A stretch of 64,000 nt of DNA from Cladopsammia gracilis. Taxonomy: Eukaryota; Cnidaria; Anthozoa; Scleractinia; Dendrophylliidae. Location: the NCBI GenBank assembly GCA_022457155.1, contig JAJGOT010000977.1, positions 1 through 64,000 of the forward strand, in the 5' to 3' direction. Below the pieces are notes generated by a model, which searched no databases, was not told the DNA's origin, and saw nothing but the letters and a program-made list of their open reading frames with translations. The position numbers were made by a program, and so were the translations under genes. Shown here piece after piece: positions 35,688 to 47,570 of this stretch (its first letter is position 1; every line of letters begins with the position of its first letter).

Positions 35688-38491
35688 TCTTTCTTTTTTT
35701 TTTTTTTTTTTTTTTATTATTATTATTATTGCAACACACACGCACAAAACAAAAAAAAACACTACTTACAAAACAAGGACGAACACTACTTACAATACTA
35801 TTACTACTTACAATACAATACTTCCTTACAATACAATTCTTGCACTACTTTGTTCCACAATTGGTTCTTAGGGATGCACCTATGTAGTTAGAAAATTACA
35901 GTTTGAAACAGGTTTCCACTTAGCCTCAAGCATCTTCAGATTATTATATTTTGCAGCAATGAGACGTTCGGTTTTATATTTTCTTTTAACTAGTTCTTTA
36001 TAGGAAGAGAAAAAAGGAAGACTATTATTTCTACGACAGTTCCATAAATATAGCTTACCTAAAACAATTAAATAATTAAACAAAAGACATTTAGTATCTG
36101 TGACACCAATTAAAATAGTTTTTAACTCGAGTTTCCTTTGTTCTTTAGATATAGAGAGCCAATAAGATTCAAATTCATCCCAAAATGCACGCGAGTGAAC
36201 GCAGTAAAAAAATAAATGATCAATTGTTTCCCGAGAAGTGTTACAAAAAGTGCAAAGATCACTTTGAATTAAACCTATCTTAGCTAAACGTGAATTTGTA
36301 AATAAAATGTCATTCAGTATTTTGAACTGAAAACATTGCACAAATGTTTCACAGATACAAGATTTTATTAATGAAAAAGCCTTTTTTGTTTCCACATCAT
36401 CAACAGAAAATTTTGATTTCAACTTTATGAAACCTCTGGACTCTGTCGCCTTATTGGATATTAGGAGACCATAGAAATCTTTACACTTACTTAACACTGG
36501 ATTGAAAATTTTGTCACCGATTTGAAATTGCAAAGATCTAACATGATCTTTATTAATTTCTCGGCTTTGAATTCTCAAATGATTTGGTACAGCGCAACGA
36601 ACACCAGTCCAGGTCAGAAAGTTGGAATCTCTTAAACCGTTTTGTTTTGCAAAATTAAAGGGCTCTGTATTACTCAAATCAAATCTTAAATCGCTTATGA
36701 GAAAAATATTTGCGCTATTATAATTATGATAATATATAGGTTTACCGTTAACTCTAATATTATGATTGTTCCAAATGATGGCTTTGCAAGAATTAACAAC
36801 ATCAAATTTGGAACGAAAATCTGACCACCATTGTAACAACTCTTTATAAAACATTGTGGAAAAGTTATAATCATTAATATTATAATCACAATAGAAGAAA
36901 AAATCTCCACCAAAAGGCTTTAATAAATGTAAAAAATAAGCTTTCCAAGGATGAAAATCGTCATTTAGGAGTCTTCCGATCCATGAAAGTCGGAGTGACA
37001 TAATTGCCGTTGTTAGATCAGTTACGTTTAAGCCACCAAATTGAACATCATTAATTGCCGCCGTCCTGGCGATTTTATCCGGACCCTTCCAAAGAAAATT
37101 ATATATAATTGTTTGAAGAGACTTTATGAACTCTATAGGAGAAGGAAGAATTGACAAAATATATGAGACTTTAGGAAGTAATAAACTCTTAACAATTGTG
37201 ACTTTACCAAACAAGGAGAGGCCTCTCCAACTCCACAAGCGTATTTGAGATTTGATTTCTTTGAGCTTGTCGTAGAAATTTTTCTGTAGTGATTCTTCAT
37301 TATTATAGCTAAAGTGAACCCCTAATGCTTTAACAGTTTTACACCATTTCAATGCTAGAGGTGTTTCAGTGTTACTACGGGAAGAGCCTATCCACATTGC
37401 TTCGGTTTTTGTATAATTCACCTTTAAGCCAGAACATTTTTCAAATTGATCAAGTAACTTAAAAAGGTGTTGAGCAGATCTAATATCTGATATAAAAGCT
37501 GTTAGGTCATCGGCATACTGAATCATTTTAAATTCTTTGGAATCTATTTTGATTCCTTTTATTTCTGAGCATGAGCGAATAGCAACTGCCAATAGCTCCA
37601 AGGCAATGATAAATAAATAGGGGGAGAGGGGGTCACCTTGCCTTACTCCTCGATTTACTTCAAAACTCGCTGAAAGTGTTCCATTGTTAATAATACAACT
37701 ATTTATTTTACTGTAAAAGGTTTCTATCCATCTTGTAAGACTGGGTCCAAATCCAAAGACTTCTAAACATTTAAACATGAAATTCCATTCCAGACTGTCA
37801 AAGGCTTTTCGAAATCTATAAAAAGTAACATTCCAGGAATATCATAGGATTTCGTGTAGTCCATTATGTCTAAAATCGATCTTGCAGCTTCCTCTATATA
37901 ACGACCTGAAACATACCCAGTTTGATTACTATGAATAATTTCCGGTAAAACTTTAACAATACGGGTCGCTATAACTTTCGACGCAATTTTGGCATCAACA
38001 TTAGTCAAGGAAATTGGCCTCCAATTTTCCAAGTAAGTCCTGTCCTTATCCTGTTTCTCAATCAGAGTAATCACTGCTTGTCTCTGAGATGGGGACATTT
38101 CCTTCTTCATAAAAGCTTCGTTAAAAGAAGCAATTAAAATATCACTGAGTAACGGCCAAAAGGTGCTATAAAATTCAATGGGTATCCCGTCATTTCCTGG
38201 CGTTTTTCCAGTTGGAAAAGTTTTAAGAACATTCTGGCACTCTTCCGCAGTTATTCTACCTTCACATAATATTCTTGATTCATATGAAATGTTGGGTAAA
38301 TTTGGATTATCAAAGAACATTAAGGATTCTGCACTATCTAAATTAACATTTTTACTTCGATATAAGTTCATATAAAATTGGCGTTGCGAATCCATAATCA
38401 TAAAAGGGTCAGGTTTTCTTTCTTCTTTCTCCACGTTGCCATTACATAGGGACACAATTTCGTTTTTAAAGAAAAAAGAAAGAAACCCCAC
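35688..38491 (-). mobile_element. 5'-truncated L1/Tx1-like LINE, nearly intact ORF2
   Basis: On the minus strand, ORF2 runs from 38491 to 35880 with a single frameshift near 37770. Part one (38491-37763) has GNDGIPIEFY, NWRPISLTNVDAKIASK and the RT catalytic block LLFIDFEK at its end. Part two (37778-35880, 632 codons) has GVRQGDPLSPYLF, the YADD catalytic box (QYADDLTAF), the thumb, and a terminal zinc knuckle CTFCN...HLFFYC. The endonuclease is missing, so the copy is 5'-truncated. The T-rich tract at about 35690-35730 is the poly(A)/(TAA)n tail of the insertion read from the plus strand. Confidence 0.9.
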
Positions 38492-38517
38492 ACGACCAGT
38501 GTGCCTTTGCTTTTACT

Positions 38518-38830
38518 CTACCTTTTCTTTTTTCGACGATACCAGGCTATTACAATGATGGCGAACAGGCAAACCACTGCAAGAACAACCCCAAGAGCTA
38601 TCAGAGCTGCTTTGTGTGACGACGAAGAGTTCCCTGATTCATCTGAGTTGCGACCAGAAGCATCGGGTGGCGCGGAAGTGATTTTCGTCTGGCCAATAAA
38701 AGCGATGCTGTGTCCCATTTGCCGATGAATTTCAGGCGCCACCTTCGTAAACAACTGGCTCACAAGTTCACGAGGAATCATACTATTGTTAGTTCCCCCG
38801 GGCATTTTAACCACAAGCCTAACATTCAAG
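38518..38830 (-). CDS. C-terminus of a single-pass membrane protein
   Basis: The frame reads LLNVRLVVKMPGGTNNSMIP, then an ectodomain-like segment, a Ser-rich linker (SDESGNSSSSH), a hydrophobic helix of about 22 residues (ALIALGVVLAVVCLFAIIVI), and a basic stop-transfer tail RRKKKR before the stop. This is a type I membrane anchor. It does not fit the polymerase that precedes it on the same strand. It is probably a host exon or another element's gene joined at about 38830. The family is not recognised. Confidence 0.5.
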
Positions 38831-41800
38831 AGACCCGTGCTCTGCGATGCTCTTGGATATCCCTTCATATCCCTTGATATTCATATGTATGGCGATGAGA
38901 TTTTCATCAAATATTGTCAAATGTTGGAAGTTTGGTTTTGCTGCTAATATTTTGACTTTCTCTTTATCATTCAATAGCCGGATATCCACACGTTTTCTGA
39001 TATTTTCCATGGTTTTCCCAAATACCGAATTATTTATAAGTTTGAAGAAGTCTTTTTCAAATGCATTTTTCCCCTTCATTCTAAGCTGTGTGTTTTTCAT
39101 GATATAACTTTTCAACCATGGTTCTTCCTTGAATTTTATTCCTCTGTGTACCTTTTTCACAATCAGCCCGAGTCTTTCATATAGCGCTAGATTCTTAGTG
39201 TGTAAGATATATTTTTCTTTATCTCTGAGATTAGGAACCAGTTTTTCAACTGTTTATGATTACACGCTCAGGAGCTAATGGGTAATCATTATGCAGATCA
39301 TGTAATTCTTCGGGGTATTCAAGATCCGCTTCCAAGACACATGGAATGTTTTTCCAGTTAGCTAATTCATCATCAGTCATCCATGCAAAATCTCCTACAG
39401 GAAGTGGTTGTATCATTGCCCATCCATAAAGATTATTTGCATCAAGATATGGTATGAATGTTGATGGTTTTGTTGAATCAAACTGATCACCCATGTATTT
39501 ATTGTTTGCTTTTCCTAAACGATGTGTTATTGTTGAAATTCCGCCACGTGTTCCTTGTTCAAAGAAAAGCAGCATATCTAGGTCATTCAACAAGTCCATC
39601 GTCACATTGCTTCCTTTTAATGCCACATCCCAAGCCAGTCCAGGAACTGTATAATACCAAGCATGATCTATCTTAACTTTTCGGAATTCTTCAAACACAT
39701 CTGCTAGCAAGCATACATCAGTTTTCAGAAATAAATCATGGTATTCACCCATGTTTGTTATGTTAAATTCTTTCCATACATTTTTAGCATGTTCATAATC
39801 TTTATCTGTTATGTTTGTATCATTCAAAATTGAATAAAAGTCTTCTTTCTCAGGAAGGAATGTTGCATTGAAGTTTTCAAAAGAATCCATCCAATCATAT
39901 GGGTAGACACCTTTCCTTGTTACAAGATCAACTTTTTCTCTAAATGCTTTCTTTGTTTGAATGAAGTTATCTGGCTGTAGATTTCTTGCTAGATTTTCAA
40001 GTGAAGAAGCCATGAATTGAAATGAATCAATAAATCGCAGTTCATGGGAACTCACTTTCTCATTTCCTTCCGGATCTTGAAACCTCCAAAGTTCAATGGT
40101 TTCACTGAAGCTTATATATTTTCCCTCATTGTTTGGGATACACTTTATATTATCGCCTTTCTTTACCAAATCTTTGATGAATAGAGGCTAAATGGGCGTC
40201 ATATCCCGATAAGTTATAAAATATGACAGGCGTAAATTTTGGCTTTCGGAATTTAAAGTTACATACATTGTGTGCTGCTCCACGGAAACGTCCTGTGTAA
40301 TGGCAATGATCTTTCACTTTTAAGTCGTCCTCATTGAAGCTTCCTTGGCAAATCCAACAGATATCAGCTTCTTCAAAATCTTTTCTGTCTTTTTCAGTGA
40401 AGATCATCTTTCGCCGTCCGAATTTTTGGTGGATTTTCTTGATATTGTTTCAAACATATCAACAAATATCTGCCCAAAGTTTTCCAAATCACTAGGATTT
40501 TCCGCTCAATATAGCACTGGTTTTTGGGAATATACGTTCTCATCGAAGCAGACCACCTGGAAACAAAATCCACATGGTTGATGCTTTTGTTATGCTTTTG
40601 TGAAAGATCTATTGCTACTTGGTTCAACGCCATGGATTGGTACATTTAATGCTTCAAAATCCGCATACACAACAAAGGGGGGTATTTTCATTTCTCTTTG
40701 AAAATTCTTGAATTTAACGTGGCTACCTTCTTTAGGCATTTCAATCTTAACTGCTTCAGTTTTTGAGCAACTCTCGTCGTGAAGTTCCCATTTCTTTTCA
40801 TTTGGGAAATGGTTTAAACATCTCCGGCAAAATACATTTGCTTTTTGATGATTTGTAACTTGACTGGATAAAAGTCTACTTAAACTTTTAATGACACAAT
40901 AATATTTATTTTCGTCTTCAGCAATCAAGAGAAGGTCCACATTTCTATTTTATTTATCCCTTTTGCTGATTCTCAAGGGATAAACGTAACAACATCCTCA
41001 AATCCAAAAACATTCACAGAAATGTCTGGATTCAATCGCTCAAACTTATCAATCTCTTTCAATTCAACTGGGAATTGAATCACCGACCAATTCAGATTTT
41101 CAGATTGTTCAACCAATTCTCGTGTTATTCTTTCTGCGTGTTTCTTAACTGGATTCAATGCTCTTGTAAACGCCCATTTGAAGCATTGGTTATCATCATT
41201 TTTCATGTTTATCAATGCTTTTTTATCCTTCAAACTCTTTGGAAGATCCATCCAACTGTTTCCCTTCAGGGGATCAAATTCTACCAAATGAATTTCCAAC
41301 CGAATAACTCTATCAAATCTCCAGTTGGAACCCTGTCTTTGAAAGGCCGCCATTGCTTCCAGGGCTGTGTCATTCGTGCGTTGAAGCAATTCATTTTCAT
41401 TTGTTGACGCTAAATTAATTTAAATGCCTGAATGGAATGCAACCTCATCGCCAATATTCTCACCAGTTGCCAGAACAGTTCTTTCCATATTGCAAACCAA
41501 AATCAACTTAACCTTTGTTTGTTTGTTTGTATTTAAGATCTGCAACACCAATGGCTTGATTGCTTTGAAAAATGTTCTAGGATCTATCCCAGGTCGGCCT
41601 TCAATCGTGAATTGCCTTGCGAAGTTATTCAAAGCAGATGGGCCTTCTTCAACTTGGTACTCCACCTTTGGAGGTTTTTGTTTTTCTTCTGTTACATGAC
41701 CTCTCAACTCGTCTAGCTTCTTCTTGAGTGAATTTCTCTTTGAAATCAAATTATTTCTTTGTTTCTCATTGTTCTTCAACTTTTTATTCGCTTTTTGAAG

Positions 41801-42355
41801 CTTTTTCTTGAGTCGTTTGATTTGTTTTTCTTTGACTTGTTCACCCACTAATACAACAGGAGGTTGTGCTTCAAAATTCTTTTCTTCTCTGTTTTGCCTG
41901 CGGGTAGGCCTTGGTTTAATTTGATATGGTTGGACCATTCTCTTTTCATTTTTCGTCGTTGTTTTTTCTAACTCATTTGACAATTCAACAATCGCTTTTG
42001 ATGTTGATCTCACATTCTCAAGGTTTCGCTTTTTTCTGTTTTCCTTTTCCTCCTCCCTCTTTTTCTTGATTCAAGCTTTTATCCGGCGGCTTTTCTTCTT
42101 CTTTTTCTGATAAAAGTTTTATTGAGTTTTAGTTCTTGCATAAGAGTGACCAGGAATATTTCTTTCTCTAGCAAGATTTCGTAATTCTGAAACCTTCATA
42201 TTTTCCATTTTATTAGGAAATGTTGAAAAAGGGAATATTTGAACCAATTCAAATAGGATTTTTTTGTCTTCAATCTGATCCGACTGTTGCGTGACATAGT
42301 ATGTCACGTCGTTGGGGTCACGGGGCAGGGTCTGTGCAATTAAATTATTGACCAC
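38831..42355 (-). pseudogene. Polinton protein-primed DNA polymerase B, truncated
   Basis: In order on the minus strand there is an N-terminal SAP-like segment (MKVSELRNLARERN, about 42204), a Lys-rich coiled coil (42013-41700) and a conserved N-domain (GIDPRTFFKAIKPLVLQ). The exonuclease follows, with Exo I (VYADFEA, about 40655), a zinc-type HCHYTGRFRG and Exo II (FYNLSGYDAHL, about 40220), then Exo III (DYEHAKNVW). The polymerase has motif A (YLDANNLYGWAM) and motif B (KLINNSVFGKTMEN). The frame is broken in at least six places. The protein ends just after motif B, so motif C (the second metal-binding Asp pair) and the thumb are gone. This would have replicated the element from a protein primer. 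It forms the left part of the Polinton whose capsid and integrase genes lie at 50-60.6 kb. Confidence 0.88.
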
Positions 42356-42478
42356 CCTCTACTGTCGCTGTGTATGCCACGGCACGTGCGCACGGAATTG
42401 ATCATTCGCTTGAATTGAGACCTCTACCGTTTGAATTTAGGTGAGTGTCTTTGTTTATGTAATTATTTTCCTTTGTTC

Positions 42479-42550
42479 ATGGCCAGTTCGACGCCCACGG
42501 TTCTCATTTTAGGGCATTCTTTTGTTAAGAGGCTAAAACGAGATTGTTAA
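42479..42550 (+). pseudogene. possible SGNH-hydrolase N-terminal fragment
   Basis: A 23-codon frame ATG-to-stop reads STPTVLILGHSFVKRLK. LILGHSFV resembles block I of SGNH hydrolases, which occur as accessory ORFs in some YR retrotransposons. It is cut off at about 42546, where LINE ORF1 sequence begins. Very short, so tentative. Confidence 0.3.
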
Positions 42551-45500
42551 CATACGAAAAGGAATGATCAAGGTTATGAAAGATGCGAAGAAGGATGGAC
42601 GCGACGCAAAATTGAGTTACGACAAACTTTACATCGACGGCCAAAGATACCGACCAAATACCAAAGAATAATTTTCAAGACGGGATTGCAGAAATAGAAA
42701 AAATCGTTCTCGAGTGCCTTGACTGGATCATAAACCGGACCTAAACCAAGTATTTATTATTTATTTGTGTGCATTTTTGTTATTACTGTTGTAGTTGCAT
42801 GTTTACATGTTAATTTACTTTCCTTCTTTGATATCGCGACAGTGAAAGTTTTGGTGAATTTTATTCGAAACCTGGAGAAGTCAACAAATTGTTTAATTAT
42901 TAGATGTCAAAAATAACTATATCTTCTTTAAACGTAAGAGGCTTGGTCAACAACGATAAAAGAAGAGAAATATTTCAGTGGCTCAAAAAGAAAAACTTTT
43001 CAATTTACATGTTACAAGAGGCTCATTGTACAAAGAACTCCTCTGGGATTTGGGCGGCTGAATGGGGCTACACGGCCTTATTTAGCGGTGTAGCAAGCAA
43101 CAAAGCAGGTGTCGCTATTCTTTTAACAACAATTTTTCCTCTAAAATCTTGAAACAATTTAATGATAATGAGGGAAGATGCATTATTATTGATTTGGAAG
43201 TCGGCGAGCTGACCTTGTCAATCTGCAACATCTATGCCCCAAACAAAGACGATCCGGCCTTTTTCGAAGCTGTTTTTAAAGAAATGTTGTCTTTTAGATG
43301 TGATGAAATAATTTTCGGTGGCGATTTCAACCTTGTTCTGGACATTGTAATTGACAAAAGGGGGGAGCACCAACCACACATTCAAACTCTTTAAAAGTGC
43401 TGAAATCTTTCCAAGATAATTTAGATTTAACCGACATATGGAGAGATTTAAATCCGGAGGAAAAAATATATACTTGGAGACAAAATAAACCCGAAGTACA
43501 TTGCCGTCTAGACTTCTTTTTGGTAAGTGTAAGCATTGCGGGAAGGGTTTCGAAAGCTGATATTCTTCCAGGTTATAAAACGGATCACTCCTTATGCAAT
43601 TGACGTGAACTATCACTCAAATAAGAGAGGACCAGGTTTCTGGAAATTAAACTCCGCGCTTCTGAGTGAAATTGAGTACATAAATGCCATCAAGGCGACA
43701 ATTACTCAAACAGTCGCACAGTACGAACACGACGAAGAGGTAGATGAAGTGCTACTATGGGAAATGATAAAACTCGAAATCAGAGACACATCAATAAAAT
43801 ATTCTAAAGCTAAAATGAAGGAAATGAGAAAGAAAGAAGATATTATTGAAAATGAAATGGCCTCATTAGAAAGGCAATTGGAGAAAGATCTAGGTAATAA
43901 TAATAAAGCTGCTCTTGTGGATCAACTAAAGCTCAAGAAAAAAGAATTGGAAAGTTTAATCGAATACAAAACAAAGGGTGCTATTATAATAATAATTTAA
44001 TAATAATAATAATAATTTATTCACTTAGTATAGCGCCTTTTAACATTAAAATGATCAAGATTTTATACTAATTATAATGTAATCCTAGTTAATACTAATT
44101 AAATACTAATTTAACACAAGTTTTATACTAAAAATAATTAAATCCTAATTAATACTAATTTAATACTAAAAATGCACAAATAACCACCCCCCAAAAAATT
44201 ACTCGTTGCAGGCTAAATTAAAAAAAAATATGTCTTAAGTTTTTTCTTAAAAATGCTAAGTGATGTCGTCGTTCGAATATTTGCTGGAAGGCTGTTCCAC
44301 AGTGTGGGGGCAGCAGCATAAAATGAACGAGCTCCTAATGTAGATAACATACGCCCCTTGGGAAGGTCCAAAAATAATGAAGAGTTCGATCTAAGGGAAA
44401 AAACAAGACACGACACGTGAGAGTGGGCAAGGCTGCCCACTCTCACCATATATATTTATACTTTGTGCAGAGATTTTGGCTGTTGCCATTCGTAAAGATA
44501 CTGCAATTAAAGGTTTATTAGTAGGTACTTCTGAATGTAAGTTAAGTCAGTTTGCAGATGATACTACTTTGATTTTAGATGGTTCTCAAAAATCGCTTCG
44601 GCGCTCGCTCTATATGCTAGAAAGATTTGGTGAGATTTCTGGGTTGAGAGTCAATTGTGAAAAAACAGAAGTTCTTTGGATAGGCTCATTGAAGGGATCA
44701 AACCAAATTTTGTGCCCGGATAAAAATCTCACTTGGGCAGACGGTAAAGTTAAGGCTCTGGGTGTTTGGTTCTGTGTCAATCAGGAAGACAGTCTGAAAA
44801 AGAATTATGAGGAGAAGGTTCGAAATGTAGGGAACGTTTTAAACAATTGGCACAATAAAGGGCTAACGTTGATTGGTAAAATCGCAGTTGTCAAAGCTTT
44901 AGCCGCATCTCAAATGGTTTACGTTATGTCGTCAATGCTGCATGCCTAAAATCCTTAAAAGAAACAAATGACCTTATTTTTAAGTTCCTTTGGGATAACA
45001 AGGGAGACAAAATTAAAAGAACTGAGATGATAGCGGATTACCAAGATGGAGGTCTAAAGATGTTAGACATTATGGAATTCAACAAGGCCTTGAAAATTAC
45101 ATGGATACTTAAGTATATTTCCGATGACTGCCAATCTAAGTGGAAATCCTTTTTTGACCTCTATCTGTCTAAGTTTGGAGGAAAATTAGTTTTTACCTGT
45201 AATTTGGCACGAAAAGATGCCAAAAGCTTTGATGTAAAGGATACTTTCCTCCAAGAACTCATTGAGCTGTGGTCAAATTTGAATTACAGAGACTCCTTTG
45301 CTTCACAAGCGGATTTTGGTGCCGAATCCATATGGAACAACTCGATGATCAGAATTGCGGGCAAGACTATTTTTTATAAGCATTGGCTTGATGCAGGTGT
45401 GCGGAATATTAATGACCTTTTGACAAGTGATCACAAGTTAATGACGTATAGTTGTTTTAGAAACAAATTCTGTCCTACTTTTTCCTTTCTTGAATATTAT

Positions 45501-46290
45501 GGAGTGACCTCGGCCATTAAATCTGCTTTTAAGTCACTAAAATTGACTTTGACAGACGACAAAAACTCAGAAAAGATGCTACCACAGCTAAATTCAACCA
45601 ACAAACCAAGCCAACTGGCATATAAGATACGATCCTTATTAATAAGAAATGCACCAGTCCTAGGAAAAGCCAAGTGAAATGGATTAAGGATTGCGAATCT
45701 GATGACGTGGAGAATTTTGATTGGAAGTCAATTTATTTATTACCTAGGAAATGCACATTAAGTGTGAAACTCAGGAACTTTCAGTTTAAATTGCTTCACA
45801 GAAGGATCGCAACAAACTCCTTTCTGTTTAAAATTAAATTTTCTGACACTGATCTTTGTTGCTTTTGCCAAAAAGCCCAGGAAACGTTAATCCACCTGTT
45901 CTGGGACTGCCCGGTAACAAATGCTTTTTGGAATAATGTACAATATTTCTTATTTTCAGTTAATCTGATACAAGCCTCTCATGTTTTAAAAAACTTCAAT
46001 GTTTGGTTTCGCAGGAGAAAAACAAGAAATTCTAGTAAATCATTGCCTACTTCTGGCTAGATATTATATTTTTAGCTGTAAGTACAAAGATACTAAACCA
46101 TCTATATTAGAATACATTTATCAGATTAAAAGTAATCTAAAAATTGAAAAACAAATCTCAGTTACGACAGGAACGCAGAAAATATTCAATCAGAAGTGGC
46201 ACAAAATCCTTCTCACTTATACATTTTTCCGTTTCATATTTACTTATCATTTTTTGAAGGCGTTAAGCATGCTCATGTAGATTATACACA
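42551..46290 (+). mobile_element. L1/Tx1-like LINE with internal deletion and insertion
   Basis: An ORF1 tail (42551-42671) ends KLSYDKLYIDGQRYRP, like L1 ORF1p C-termini. ORF2 starts at 42904 with the AP endonuclease: ISSLNVRGL, YMLQEAHCT, AGVAILL, IYAPNKDD and FGGDFNLVLD. An alpha-helical linker follows to 43985. At 43985-44450 an inserted fragment replaces the start of the RT domain. From about 44451 the frame resumes at FILCAEILAVAIR, with the catalytic block FADDTTLIL, then the thumb and a C-terminal knuckle CCFCQ...HLFWDC. Frameshifts occur near 43150, 43395, 43560, 44950, 45675 and 46010. The copy is dead. Confidence 0.88.
43985..44450 (-). mobile_element. nested 5'-truncated LINE tail
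   Basis: The minus-strand frame 44449-44213 reads RMLSTLGARSFYAAAPTLWN, then SLPANIRTTTSLSIFKKKLK. This matches the well-known C-terminal signature of CR1/L2-type LINE polymerases (x-x-AAPxLWNSLP). The following AT-rich tail with TAATAA repeats (about 43985-44020) is its 3' end. It sits where about 290 codons of the host LINE are missing, so a deletion accompanied or followed the insertion. Confidence 0.75.
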
Positions 46291-46409
46291 ATTTCACCTT
46301 CCCCCCTTTTTATTTATTTACTTTTTCTGTTTATTGATTTAAAGTTAAATTTTAATGAAAATCCCTCCTACTCCTGTGCTTGTGGGTTTCATTTAACTGT
46401 ATTGTAATA

Positions 46410-47570
46410 ATTTATCTTGAATTTTATGGCCATAAATGGGGTAATTCCATTGCGGCGTCAATTATCAAATTTTGTTAGCCAGGCTTGCCATGGCCTTACT
46501 TTATTTTGAGTTTTTGTTTTCCATACTTCCTGGTCATATTCTTAACCAGTTTTTAATTTGAGGCTTTGCTCCTCACATTTTAATTTTAATGGAGCTTTGT
46601 TCTCCATATTTGCAATAATTTGTGTTGAATTTTATGGCTACCTATGGGGTATTACCATTGCGGCGACAATTAACACATTTTGTCAGCCAGGCTTGCCCTC
46701 GCCATTATTTATGTTGAGGCTTTGTTCCTCAAATTTGCTGGTCATATTCGTATGCCAGATTTTTTGTTGAGACTTCGTTCCTCTAAGTTGTGAATGGAGC
46801 TTTGTTCTCCATATTTGCTGGTCATATTCTTATGCCAGTTGTTAATTTGAGGCTTTGTTCCTCAAATTTTAATTTTAATGGAGCTTTGTTCTCTATATTT
46901 GCAATAATTAGTGTTGAATTTTATGGCTACCTATGGGGTATTGCCATTGCGGCGACAATTAACAAATTTTGTCAGCCAGGCTTGCCCTAGCCATTATTTA
47001 TGTTGGGGCTTTGTTCCTCAAATTTGCTGGTCATATTCGTATGCCAGATTTTATGTTGAGGCTTCGTTCCTCTAAGTTGTGAATGGAGCTTTGTTCTCCA
47101 TATTTGCTGGTCATATTCTTATGCCAGTTGTTAATTTAGGCTTTGTTCCTCAAATTTTAATTTTAATGGAGCTTTGTTCTCCACATTTGCAATAATTAGT
47201 GTTGAATTTTATGGCTACCTATGGGGTATTGCCATTGCGGCAACAATTAACAAATTTTGTCAGCCAGGCTTGCTCTAGCCATTATTTATGTTTAGGCTTT
47301 GTTCCTCAAATTTGCTGGTCATATTTCTATGCCAGATTTTATGTTGAGGCTTCGTTCCTCTAATTTGTGAATGCAGTTTTGTTCTCCATATTTGCTGGTC
47401 GTATTCTTATGCCAGTTGTTATATATATGAGGCTTTTTTTCTCAAATTTCTAAAATTTTATTAGGGCTTTCTCCATATTTGCAATATTTTGTTGAATATT
47501 ATGGCTACAAATGGGGTATTGCCATTGCCTTGAAAATTATTAAATTTTGTCAGCTAGACTTAGGATTGGG
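46410..47570. repeat. 289-bp tandem repeat rich in short hairpin motifs
   Basis: The landmark TTGAATTTTATGGC recurs at about 46417, 46624, 46913, 47201 and 47491 (diverged). The spacing is 288-290 bp except for the first, deleted unit. Within each unit the words GAGGCTTTGTTCCTC and GGAGCTTTGTTCTCC recur. These have the same seven-base loop and different but self-complementary four-base stems. GCTGGTCATATTCNTATGCCAG also recurs. The array starts at the 3' end of the LINE and could be its 3' UTR or a separate satellite. No protein is encoded. Confidence 0.85.
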
